Assembly: GCF_000430045.1 (NCBI RefSeq) | Contig: NZ_KE387027.1 | Span: 824,273-888,272 of the forward strand | Source: Calidithermus chliarophilus DSM 9957 | GTDB lineage: Bacteria; Deinococcota; Deinococci; Deinococcales; Thermaceae | Direction of reading: 5' to 3' | Length of the DNA: 64,000 nt | Shown: positions 9,015 through 16,229 of the stretch, one piece after another | Layout: every line of letters begins with the position of its first letter | Numbering within the stretch: position 1 is the first letter of the stretch | Made by a program: the position numbers and the translations under genes | Notes under the pieces: generated by a model | What the model saw: the letters and a program-made list of their open reading frames with translations, nothing else | What the model was told of the DNA's origin: nothing | Database searches by the model: none

Positions 9015-9245
9015 CCGATGGCCCGTAGCCGGGCGCGGGTCGTACGTCCTACGTCGTACGCCAAACGCAAGACGCAAGACGCAATACGCCAAACGCAAAA
9101 CGCAAAACGCAAGACGCGGGGCGCCTTGTTCCCCCCTTAGCAAGGGGGGCTGGGGGGATATCCCCTCCCCGCAGGCGGGGAGGGTCGGGGTGGGGTAAAC
9201 CACGAGCCACGGGTCACGAGCCACGAGCCGGGCCTTCGGCCGAGG
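9015..9245 (+). repeat. heptamer array with 19-base hairpin, forward orientation
   Basis: Most of the 340-base gap after glgC. Order: GTAGCCG, TACGTCC/TACGTCG, many GCAAGAC/GCAAAAC units in uninterrupted 7-base phase, then a C/G-block hairpin element (9131-9196), then CCACGAG/CCACGGG units. Only the last 100 bases before the next gene are non-repetitive, and I see no clear promoter in them. Confidence 0.8.
9131..9149 (+). repeat. 19-base hairpin shared by four arrays
   Basis: CCCCCCTTAGCAAGGGGGG: an 8-base stem around AGC. Identical copies at 36916-36934 and, inverted, at 47359-47377 and 58927-58945. Confidence 0.85.
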
Positions 9246-9346
9246 GTGTCTCGAGGGTGGTGTGCAGTCCTCATCTTTAGCAACGTGGCGGAGGCTGGAA
9301 ATTTCTCCGTGCCTTGCGGTAGCCTGTTCGCCAGTACACCGGCACT

Positions 9347-10036
9347 ATGGACAAGCACCCGGGCAAACTCTTCTACCGTCTTACCCGTCTATTTCCTGGA
9401 GATGGCTTGCCGGGGGGGCGCGCGCCGGCGGCGAAGGTGTACGCCAACCCGCTGGAGTCCGTAGACCTGCCCGCGCCGACCAAGGAGGGCGGGGCCCCGG
9501 TGTGGAAGGTGCTTTCGAGGGTGGCTCCCCAGCCGCCCAAGGTGGGCTCCTCGATCAGCCAGGCCGAGATCTCGCAGCTCTTGCAGCCGCTTTCGGTGCG
9601 CCGGGGAGGGCGCGGATACCCCTCGGCGGGCGGGGCCTACCCCCTCGAGGTCTACCTGGGTGTGCAGAACCTGCAGGACACCTTCCCCGGCATCTACCAC
9701 TACGCGGCCAAGTCGCACCAGCTCGAGCAGCTCTCCTCCAAGCTCAACCTGGCGGCCTGGCGCGAGGCCCTGATGGACCTGGAGTCGCTCGAGCAGGCCG
9801 CGGTGTTCCTGATCTTCACCGCCGTCCCCGACCGCAGCGAGGCGGTGTTCGGGCTGCGGGGCTACCGCTACGCGCTGCTCGAGGCGGGCTACGCGGTGGG
9901 CGAGGTGATGGTGGCCGCGACCGCGCTGGGCCTGCAGGCTTACCCGGCCGAGACCTTCTACGACGAGAACGTGCGCACGCTGCTGTCGCTGCCGGAGGGG
10001 GAGTACCCGGCGGTCGTGCTGCTGCTGGGGCGCTGA
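9347..10036 (+). CDS. SagB/ThcOx-family nitroreductase-like oxidoreductase
   Basis: 229 residues of the SagB/ThcOx branch of the FMN-dependent nitroreductase superfamily. The N-terminal R-R-G-G-R-G-Y-P-S-A-G-G-A-Y-P-L-E is the FMN/phosphate-binding signature. A-L-L-E-A-G-Y-A-V-G-E-V-M-V-A-A is the second conserved block, and the protein ends in P-A-V-V-L-L-L-G-R. In azole/thiazole peptide clusters SagB oxidises azolines to azoles, but stand-alone homologues are common and their substrates unknown. No cyclodehydratase, YcaO gene or precursor peptide is visible nearby, so a ribosomal-peptide role is not supported here. The start at 9347 lacks a clear Shine-Dalgarno; TACACC sits 6 bases upstream. 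Confidence 0.85.
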   Translation: MDKHPGKLFYRLTRLFPGDGLPGGRAPAAKVYANPLESVDLPAPTKEGGAPVWKVLSRVAPQPPKVGSSISQAEISQLLQPLSVRRGGRGYPSAGGAYPLEVYLGVQNLQDTFPGIYHYAAKSHQLEQLSSKLNLAAWREALMDLESLEQAAVFLIFTAVPDRSEAVFGLRGYRYALLEAGYAVGEVMVAATALGLQAYPAETFYDENVRTLLSLPEGEYPAVVLLLGR

Positions 10037-10156
10037 ACCGGCCCGGGACGAGCCCACCTTCCGGATGGCGGCGTCCACCTTCAGGCCGATGGGGACGTCT
10101 TGACCCTCCGGTGGGAGGGGCTTAGGCTAACGCCATACCCAAAGGAGGGAAGGCGT

Positions 10157-11731
10157 ATGCAGCGTAAATTTCAGCGTTTGGCGAGCCTGGGGATCGTGCT
10201 GGCGAGCTTGGCCGTGGCCCAAGACCGCACCAGCACGCTGATCTACGGCGGCGACTGGTCCGACCTGATCACCCTCGACCCCCAGGTTTCTTATGAATTC
10301 TCCGGCGGCCTCATCACCGACAACCTCTACGAGACGCTGGTCAAGTTCGAAGGCGCCGACCTCTCCACCCTCAAGCCCGGCCTGGCCGAAAGCTGGAAGG
10401 TCGAGCGCGGGGGCGACTCCTGGGTCATCACCTTCAAGCTGCGCAAGGGCAGCAAGTTCTCCACCGGGCGCGAGGTGACCGCCAAGGACGTGGTGTACAG
10501 CTTCGACCGGGCCATCCAGCTCAAGGGGCCCTCCTCCTTCCTCTTCATCGACATCGCGCAGCTCAAGGTGGGGGGCACCAAGGCCGTCGACCCCTACACC
10601 GTCGAGGTGCGCATCCCCAAGACCGCCTCGCCCGGCTCCTTCCTCTCGATCCTGACCTTCAACATCGGCGGCATCGTGGATAGCGAGGAGGTGCAGAAGC
10701 ACGCCAAGGGCGGCGACTTCGGCAAGGAGTGGCTCACCAACAACTCCGCCGGCTCGGGGCCTTTCCGCCTGGTGCGCTGGGACCGGGGCTCGCAGGTGCT
10801 GCTCGAGGCCAACCCCAACGCCCGCCTCAAGCCCAAGCTCCAGCGCATCATCATGCGCGAGATCAAGGAGCCTACCGTACTGCGCACCGCGCTCGAGTCC
10901 GGCGAGATCGACATCGCCGAGGGCCTCACCCCCGAAGCCCTCAAGGCCATCGCCGCCAACCCCCGCTTCAAGACCCTCAAGGCCGACAGCCTGCGGCTGA
11001 ACTACATGGGCATGAACGTCAAGCCGGGCAGCCCCTTCGCCAACCCCAAGGTGCGCGAGGCCATGCGCTGGGCGGTCAACCAGGACGAGCTGGTCAACGG
11101 GCTGGTCCAGGGCAACGGCACCAAGATCCAGACCATCATCCCCAAGGGACTGCTGGGTTACAACAACGCCCTGCCCTACAAGTACGACCCCACGCGCGCC
11201 AAGCAGCTGCTGGCCGAGGCGGGCTACCCCAACGGCTTCGAGTTCGAGCTGCTCACCAGCACCGGCCTGTGCGGCGGCGGCATCCCCTGCCAGGACATCG
11301 CCGCCAAGATCCAGAGCGACCTGGCCAAGGCGGGCATAAAGGCCAACATCAAGGCCATCGCCAACGCCGAGGCGCTGAAGATCTACCGCGCGCAGAACCA
11401 CCAGGTCTACCTGGGCGGCTGGAGCCCCGACTTCCCCGACCCCGACGGCAACGCCACCCCGCTCGCCGACTTCGCCGCCAAGAGCCTGGCCTGGCGCAAC
11501 GTCTGGGAAGACGCCACCTCCTCCAAGCTCGCCAACCAGGGCTCGCTCGAGACCGACCCCTCCAAGCGGGCCGCGCTGTACAAGCTGCTCACCGACTACG
11601 CGCTCAAGAGCGGCCCCTACGTCATCCTCTACCAGCCCTCCATCCCGCTGGGCTTCTCGGCCAAGGTCGAGGGGTACGTGCGCAACGCGCAGGGCCAGGT
11701 GCGCTTCGAGAACATCAGCAAGCAGCCCTGA
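10157..11731 (+). CDS. ABC transporter substrate-binding protein, peptide/nickel type (family 5)
   Basis: 524 residues with a cleavable signal peptide ending near A-V-A-Q-D. The body matches the family-5 (DppA/OppA) fold: L-D-P-Q-V-S-Y-E near the start, L-A-E-S-W-K-V-E, V-T-A-K-D-V-V-Y-S-F-D-R-A, a hinge region, and V-R-E-A-M-R-W-A-V-N-Q-D-E-L-V. It binds peptides or similar solutes outside the membrane and delivers them to the two permeases encoded next. The ATG at 10157 follows AAAGGAGGG; an upstream in-frame start at 10100 would bury the signal peptide. A hairpin separates it from the permease gene. No ATPase gene is in the cluster. Confidence 0.93.
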   Translation: MQRKFQRLASLGIVLASLAVAQDRTSTLIYGGDWSDLITLDPQVSYEFSGGLITDNLYETLVKFEGADLSTLKPGLAESWKVERGGDSWVITFKLRKGSKFSTGREVTAKDVVYSFDRAIQLKGPSSFLFIDIAQLKVGGTKAVDPYTVEVRIPKTASPGSFLSILTFNIGGIVDSEEVQKHAKGGDFGKEWLTNNSAGSGPFRLVRWDRGSQVLLEANPNARLKPKLQRIIMREIKEPTVLRTALESGEIDIAEGLTPEALKAIAANPRFKTLKADSLRLNYMGMNVKPGSPFANPKVREAMRWAVNQDELVNGLVQGNGTKIQTIIPKGLLGYNNALPYKYDPTRAKQLLAEAGYPNGFEFELLTSTGLCGGGIPCQDIAAKIQSDLAKAGIKANIKAIANAEALKIYRAQNHQVYLGGWSPDFPDPDGNATPLADFAAKSLAWRNVWEDATSSKLANQGSLETDPSKRAALYKLLTDYALKSGPYVILYQPSIPLGFSAKVEGYVRNAQGQVRFENISKQP

Positions 11732-11750
11732 GGCAGGGCCCCGTAAGGGC

Positions 11751-11791
11751 GGGTGCCGGGCGGAGGGAAGGCTTTTCCCGTCCCGGCACCC
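11751..11791 (+). promoter_or_regulatory. intercistronic stem-loop after binding-protein gene
   Basis: Ten-base perfect arms GGGTGCCGGG (11751-11760) and CCCGGCACCC (11782-11791), with a smaller GGGAA/TTCCC hairpin inside the loop. It lies between the binding-protein stop and the permease start and lacks a U-run, so it more likely stabilises or attenuates than ends the transcript. Confidence 0.55.
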
Positions 11792-11809
11792 GAAACCCTG
11801 AACCCCATC

Positions 11810-12817
11810 ATGCTTTCCTACATCGTCCGGCGCCTCTTCTTCGTGCTCTTCGTGGCGTGGGGGGTCACCTTCGCCACCTTCTTCATCGCGCAGGTGGTGC
11901 CCGTGGACCCCGCCATCGCCGCGCTGGGCGAGAACGCCCGCGAGGAGCAGCTCGAGGAGTTCCGCGAGCGCTACGGGCTGAACAAGTCCAAGCTCGAGCA
12001 GTACCTCATCTACATGGGCCGCCTGATCTCGGGCGACCTGGGCCAGTCGCTGCGCACGGGACGGGCGGTGGCCGAGGACCTGCGCGAGTTCTTCCCGGCC
12101 ACGCTCGAGCTCTCCCTCGCCGCCTTCGTCTTCGCCGTGCTGCTGGGCATCCCGGCCGGGATCGTGGCCGCGCTGCGGCCCAACCGCGCCCCCGACGTGG
12201 CGGTGCGGGTGCTGGCGCTGCTGGGCGGGGCCACCCCGGTGTTCTTCAGCGCGGTGCTCATGCAGTACCTGCTGGCCCAGCGCCTCGACCTGCTGCCGGT
12301 GCAGGGGCGCCTGGACGGCTTCTTGTTCCCCCCGCCCCGCGTCACGGGCATGATGGGCCTCGACGCGCTGCTGGCCCGCGACTGGACCGTGTTCCTCGAC
12401 TCGCTCGAGCACCTCATCCTGCCCGCCTTCGTGCTGGGGATGTTCTCGGCGGCCATCCTCGCCCGCATGACCCGCGCGACCATGCTCGAGGTGCTCGCCC
12501 AGGACTACATCCGCACCGCCCGGGCCAAGGGGGCCGTGGCCTCGTCGGTGATCTTCCGCCACGCCCTCAAGAACGCCTCCTTGCCCATCCTCACGCTGCT
12601 GGGCAGCCTGCTGGGGGGCCTGCTCTCGGGCGCGGTGCTGACCGAGACCATCTTTAGCTGGCCCGGCATCGGACGCTACGTGACCCAGTCGGCCACCAGC
12701 CTCGACTTCCCCGCCGTGATGGGCGTGACGCTGCTGGTGGGGCTGGTCTACGCCCTGGTCAACCTCGTCACCGACCTGCTGTATGCCTTCCTCGACCCCC
12801 GCATCCGCTACACCTAG
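11810..12817 (+). CDS. ABC transporter permease, DppB/OppB type
   Basis: 335 residues, about six transmembrane helices. The N-terminal helix Y-I-V-R-R-L-F-F-V-L-F-V-A-W-G-V-T-F is followed by an extracytoplasmic loop with the family pattern L-I-Y-M-G-R-L-I-S-G-D-L-G-Q-S. The cytoplasmic EAA-type loop R-T-A-R-A-K-G-A-V contacts the ATPase, and F-S-W-P-G-I-G and L-D-P-R-I-R-Y are typical of DppB. The ATG at 11810 is set by alignment with the usual N-terminus. It pairs with the next gene to form the membrane channel of a peptide-type importer. Confidence 0.93.
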   Translation: MLSYIVRRLFFVLFVAWGVTFATFFIAQVVPVDPAIAALGENAREEQLEEFRERYGLNKSKLEQYLIYMGRLISGDLGQSLRTGRAVAEDLREFFPATLELSLAAFVFAVLLGIPAGIVAALRPNRAPDVAVRVLALLGGATPVFFSAVLMQYLLAQRLDLLPVQGRLDGFLFPPPRVTGMMGLDALLARDWTVFLDSLEHLILPAFVLGMFSAAILARMTRATMLEVLAQDYIRTARAKGAVASSVIFRHALKNASLPILTLLGSLLGGLLSGAVLTETIFSWPGIGRYVTQSATSLDFPAVMGVTLLVGLVYALVNLVTDLLYAFLDPRIRYT

Positions 12818-12826
12818 AGGACCCCG

Positions 12827-13687
12827 ATGGCCGCTGCCGTGAACGCCCCCTCTGACCGCCGCTCGAGGCCCCTGCGGCGCTTCCTGCGCAACCCCGGCGG
12901 CCTGCTGGGGCTGGCGCTGCTGGCGCTGCTGCTGCTGGTAGCCCTGCTGGCGCCGCTCATCGCCCCCGACCCCGTCGAGCAGAACATCGCCCAGCGGCTC
13001 AGCCCGCCCTCGAGCGCCCACCTCCTGGGCACCGACCAGCTCGGCCGCGACGTCTGGGCGCGGGTGGCCCACGGCGCGGCCATCAGCCTCAAGGTGGGCT
13101 TCGGGGTGGTTGTGCTGGCGGTGCTGCTGGGCGTGGCCGTGGGGCTCATGGCGGGGAGCTTAGGCGGGGTGTGGGACAACCTGCTCATGCGCCTGACCGA
13201 CATCTTCTTCGCCTTCCCCTCCCTGATCCTGGCTATGGCTATCGCGGCGGCGCTGGGCCCCAACCTGGGCAACACCATCCTGGCCGTGGCGCTGGTGAGC
13301 TGGCCGGTCTACGCGCGGCTGGTGCGGGCCAACGTGCTGGCCCTGCGCGAGCGGGAGTTCGTGGAGGCCGCCCGGGCGCTGGGCGTGCCGCAGTGGCGGC
13401 TGATGCTGCGCCACCTGCTGCCCAACACCCTCACCCCCGTCTTCGTGCAGGCCAGCTTCGACGTCGGCGGGGCCATCCTCACCGCCGCCGGCCTCTCCTT
13501 CGTGGGCTTCGGCGCCCAACCGCCCATCCCCGAGTGGGGCGCGATGGTCTCCGAGACCCGCAGCTACATCGCCGAAGCCTTCTGGGCCCCCACTTCTCCC
13601 GCCGTCGCGATCCTGCTCACGGTGCTGGCCTTCAACCTCCTGGGCGACGCTTTGCGTGACGTGCTGGACCCGCGGGCGAATGCTTGA
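12827..13687 (+). CDS. ABC transporter permease, DppC/OppC type
   Basis: 286 residues. A cytoplasmic N-terminal tail is followed by a helix (G-L-L-G-L-A-L-L-A-L-L-L-L-V-A-L), the family motif L-L-G-T-D-Q-L-G-R-D-V-W, about five more helices and the EAA-type loop F-V-E-A-A-R-A-L-G-V. It ends in the typical D-V-L-D-P-R. The start lies 9 bases after the DppB-type stop, so the two are co-transcribed. It is the partner half of the importer channel. A heptamer array follows the stop. As the cluster has no ATPase gene, a shared ATPase encoded elsewhere must energise it. Confidence 0.93.
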   Translation: MAAAVNAPSDRRSRPLRRFLRNPGGLLGLALLALLLLVALLAPLIAPDPVEQNIAQRLSPPSSAHLLGTDQLGRDVWARVAHGAAISLKVGFGVVVLAVLLGVAVGLMAGSLGGVWDNLLMRLTDIFFAFPSLILAMAIAAALGPNLGNTILAVALVSWPVYARLVRANVLALREREFVEAARALGVPQWRLMLRHLLPNTLTPVFVQASFDVGGAILTAAGLSFVGFGAQPPIPEWGAMVSETRSYIAEAFWAPTSPAVAILLTVLAFNLLGDALRDVLDPRANA

Positions 13688-13689
13688 GG

Positions 13690-13800
13690 AAAGACGCTGG
13701 TGGCTGAATGCTGGACGCCGATAGCCGATAGCCGGACGTCCAACGCCGAACACGGGTCGTACGTCGTACGCAAAACGCCAGACGCAAAACGCAAAACGCC
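13690..13800 (+). repeat. heptamer array, forward orientation, between convergent genes
   Basis: CGATAGC doublet, then GTACGTC units, then CAAAACG/CAGACGC units in 7-base phase. It ends next to the hairpin at 13808. Confidence 0.75.
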
Positions 13801-13807
13801 GATTGTA

Positions 13808-13831
13808 GGGGCGGGCCCCCGTGCCCGCCCC
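13808..13831 (+). terminator. strong GC hairpin, terminator-like (TGTAGGGGC-type repeat)
   Basis: GGGGCGGGC and GCCCGCCCC arms around a 6-base loop, between the convergent permease and caspase-like genes. It starts with TGTAGGGGC, as does the inverted pair at 18928-18999. The U-run is poor, so it may be a dispersed repeat that acts as a terminator rather than a classical one. Confidence 0.45.
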
Positions 13832-13854
13832 GCCTCTTGCCCCCGCTGACTTCC

Positions 13855-15060
13855 TTAGCGCGGCACTCCCACGATCGCCCCTGCCCACACCCGCTGCAGG
13901 AAGCGTTTTTCCGAGAGCCGCCCCGCCAGGTAGTCGCTCACGTCCTTGGGGGCTCTGCCCGCGCTGATCATCTGGGCCAGGGGCCAGAACTGGTCGCGGC
14001 GGATGAGGGCCTTGAGGCGCAGGCCGCCGATCCTGACGAGGCGCTTGTCCTGCTGGGGGTTGGCGGGCACCTTGGGGATGGCCCCGGAGCGCGCCAGCAG
14101 CACGAAGCCGGGCTCGCCCAGGGCGCCCTCGAGGTAGAGCCGGAAGTCCTCGGGGAGCTTGGGGGCCTCGAGCCAGCCCATCAGGGCGTCGAAGGCGTCG
14201 CCGTGGATCTGGCCCAGGCGCAGCAGGTTGCCCAGGCGGTTGCGGGTGACGACCACCGGGTTCTGCACCAGCCGGAAGGCGTGGCCGGGGCCGTAGAGGC
14301 GGGGGGTTTGGCTCTTGCCCTTCTGCCTCGAGTAGCCCTCCACCCGCCCCGCGAGGTAGACGAAGGCCTCCTGCAGCGTCACGTAGCCGTCGTTGTTGGC
14401 GTCGCCCTTGCCGCTCATGGCCTCGAGCAAGAAGGCCGTGAAGACCCCGCCGCCGAGCTCGTCGTCCTCCCAGGAGGGCTGGGTCTCACTGCTGGAGGCC
14501 AGCAGCACGTTCTGTTCCTCGACCTGCGGCGCCTGGGCGAGCTGGTAGTCGCCGGGCGGGGTGAAGCTGCGCGAACCTGCCTGCGACTGGCCGCTGAAGC
14601 AGGCGTCGAGGATGAGCATGAGCCGCCCCTGGTTGGCGCTGTACTGCCGCACGATGGCCTGGACGCGCTCGAGGGGTAGCCAGGTCTCCTCGTCGGTGGT
14701 GCGGGCGTCGGAGGGGATGAGGCTGGCCTGCCCCTCGCTGTTGGGCAGGCCGTGCCCGGCGTAGTAGACCACGAGCACGTCCGCCGGCCCCAGGCGGCGG
14801 GCGAGGTCGCGCAGCTCGGCCTCGAGGGCGTTCTTGGTGGCCTCGTCGTCGAGCAGCAGCCGCAGGCGGGCCACGCCGCCCAGCGCCCGGGCGAACTTGC
14901 GGGCGTCGCTCTCGGCGTAGCTGAGGCCCGGCAGGGGCGGGACCTCGGGGTAGCTGCGGTAGTTGTTGATCCCCACGACCAGCGCGTAGACCCGGCCCGG
15001 CGCGGGGCTTGCCCACGCCAGCGCCGACAGCAGCAGGAATGCAAGGCAAATCCAGGGCAC
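13855..15060 (-). CDS. secreted caspase-family (C14) peptidase with EF-hand-like loop
   Basis: 401 residues. A signal peptide ends near A-W-A-S-P-A, so the protein should leave the cytoplasm. The caspase/metacaspase p20-like domain runs from about 24 to 215: Y-A-L-V-V-G-I-N-N-Y at the start, catalytic His in Y-Y-A-G-H-G (His103) and catalytic Cys in L-D-A-C-F-S-G (Cys154). Directly after it, D-A-N-N-D-G-Y-V-T-L-Q-E (220-231) is a complete EF-hand calcium loop. The last 150 residues are of unknown type. Cleavage after Arg/Lys, as in metacaspases, is possible but not proven. The GTG at 15060 follows GGAGGG; a TTG at 15084 is less likely. It is divergent from another secreted protein gene. Confidence 0.88.
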   Translation of the reverse strand: MPWICLAFLLLSALAWASPAPGRVYALVVGINNYRSYPEVPPLPGLSYAESDARKFARALGGVARLRLLLDDEATKNALEAELRDLARRLGPADVLVVYYAGHGLPNSEGQASLIPSDARTTDEETWLPLERVQAIVRQYSANQGRLMLILDACFSGQSQAGSRSFTPPGDYQLAQAPQVEEQNVLLASSSETQPSWEDDELGGGVFTAFLLEAMSGKGDANNDGYVTLQEAFVYLAGRVEGYSRQKGKSQTPRLYGPGHAFRLVQNPVVVTRNRLGNLLRLGQIHGDAFDALMGWLEAPKLPEDFRLYLEGALGEPGFVLLARSGAIPKVPANPQQDKRLVRIGGLRLKALIRRDQFWPLAQMISAGRAPKDVSDYLAGRLSEKRFLQRVWAGAIVGVPR

Positions 15061-15084
15061 CGCGCCCTCCGGTGTGCGGGCCAA

Positions 15085-15225
15085 TCCCGGCCCGCGCCCG
15101 CTCGAAATCCCAGGGTTAAGGCTCGATGAATGCGGCGTAGGGGGCAGCTAATCGAGGGAGAGCTTACATTATATACCTTGGATGTAGCCCGAATGTTGCC
15201 TGGCGCTTGCGCCGAAGGAGTAATT
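15085..15225. promoter_or_regulatory. divergent promoter region (caspase gene / secreted protein gene)
   Basis: The only AT-rich stretch between the two genes is at 15165-15177. It reads TATAAT on the minus strand (15168-15173) and TATATACC on the plus strand, so each direction has a possible -10 box. Good -35 boxes are not seen. An AAGGAG precedes the plus-strand ATG at 15226. Confidence 0.4.
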
Positions 15226-16044
15226 ATGGCCTGGACGTGGAAAGTCCCCGCAATTGCTTTGGGGATGGCGGTCGGAAGCCTCAGCCTGGCCGCCGTGGCC
15301 AAGGTCGAACTCGACGGGAAGCTGCTCCTCGAGCGCGCCGACAAGACCCAGCAGAGCTACACCCGCAGCGGCGGGGGCGCACTGAACCTCAACCTCGAGC
15401 CCGGTGACCGGGCCTGCGTGACCCAGGGCAAGGCCCGGCTCACCTACGGCAACCGTGTCTTCACCCTGCAAGCCCCCAAAGCCTGCTTCGAGGTCGCCCG
15501 GCCCAAGAGCCTATGGGACAAGCTGGTGCAGACCTGCCAGGACGTGGGCATCTGCCAGCGGGAGGCCGAGGCCGCCTTCGCGAAGCCTGCCAAGAGCCGG
15601 GGGGACGCCGCCGGCGCCGCCCCGCTGCTGTACGTGCCCGAGTTCTTCGACCTGCCCGCCCTGCGCCTGCCCGTCGCCGGGGAGCGCTACCCCAAGGTGC
15701 TCAAGCTCCTCGACGCGCAGGGCAAGGAGATCTACCGCGAGGAGATCGCCCGCAAGGACCTCGAGGGTGCCTACAGCCTGCCCGCCGAAAAGCTCCGCCT
15801 CGCCGCCCGGGTTCAGGTCAAGAGCACCGACAACACCGTCTTCTACGAGGCCCCGGTGCTGTGGGTGCAGGGCGAGTGGCCCGCCCTGCCCACCCTGCGC
15901 GAGCGGGGCCTGAGCCTGTTCCTGGGCCAGTCGCTGAGCTACGCCCCGGCGGCTTACAGCTACTTCCTGGCTTCGGGCGACGTGCAGCTCGCCCAGACGC
16001 TCGAGAAGCAGATCCGGGAGTCCTTCGTGGGGACGGCGAGGTAG
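15226..16044 (+). CDS. predicted secreted protein of unknown function, divergent partner of the caspase gene
   Basis: 272 residues from the ATG at 15226, which follows AAGGAG. A hydrophobic N-terminal segment (about 5-25) ending near A-A-V-A-K looks like a signal peptide. The first domain (25-100) has the beta-rich pattern L-D-G-K-L-L-L-E-R-A and L-E-P-G-D-R-A-C-V-T-Q-G, somewhat like FecR-type or sortase-substrate-like folds. Two cysteines follow close together (T-C-Q-D-V-G-I-C-Q). The second half is helical with a TPR-like end (Y-S-Y-F-L-A-S-G-D-V-Q-L-A). I do not recognise the family. Sharing a short divergent promoter region with a secreted protease suggests joint regulation. Confidence 0.75.
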   Translation: MAWTWKVPAIALGMAVGSLSLAAVAKVELDGKLLLERADKTQQSYTRSGGGALNLNLEPGDRACVTQGKARLTYGNRVFTLQAPKACFEVARPKSLWDKLVQTCQDVGICQREAEAAFAKPAKSRGDAAGAAPLLYVPEFFDLPALRLPVAGERYPKVLKLLDAQGKEIYREEIARKDLEGAYSLPAEKLRLAARVQVKSTDNTVFYEAPVLWVQGEWPALPTLRERGLSLFLGQSLSYAPAAYSYFLASGDVQLAQTLEKQIRESFVGTAR

Positions 16045-16058
16045 GGTTTTCGCGGAAA

Positions 16059-16215
16059 TTATGGTCGATAGCCGATAGCCTATAGCTGATAGCCAAAACG
16101 CCACACGCGGGGCGCGGGTCGTACGTCGTACGCAAGACGCCAAACGCAAAACGCCAAACGCCAAACGCAAAACGCCTCGACCCTCGACAATCCACAGGCC
16201 ACACGCCACGGGCCC
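16059..16215 (+). repeat. heptamer array, forward orientation, between convergent genes
   Basis: CGATAGC-type, CGTACGTCGTACG, CAAGACGC/CAAACGC, CTCGACC doublet, then CCACAGG/CCACACG/CCACGGG units in the standard order. Confidence 0.8.
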
Positions 16216-16229
16216 CTGTCCCACGCCTC

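Noticed and set aside
9347-10036. Thiazole/oxazole-modified peptide cluster around the SagB-like gene
   Set aside because: No YcaO, cyclodehydratase, precursor peptide or dedicated exporter is found within several kilobases.
10127-13072. 981-codon antisense frame across the first peptide importer
   Set aside because: Composition is typical of a shadow frame, and three well-conserved transporter genes occupy the other strand.
13808-13831. tRNA- or small-RNA-like hairpin
   Set aside because: No cloverleaf or box motifs. It is a simple GC hairpin belonging to a dispersed repeat.
15082-15084. TTG start for the caspase-like protein
   Set aside because: The GTG at 15060 has a GGAGGG ribosome site and gives a normal signal peptide; the TTG has neither advantage.
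13855-16044. Caspase-containing anti-phage system
   Set aside because: The caspase-like protein has a signal peptide and is predicted to be exported, and no sensor or gasdermin-like gene is adjacent.
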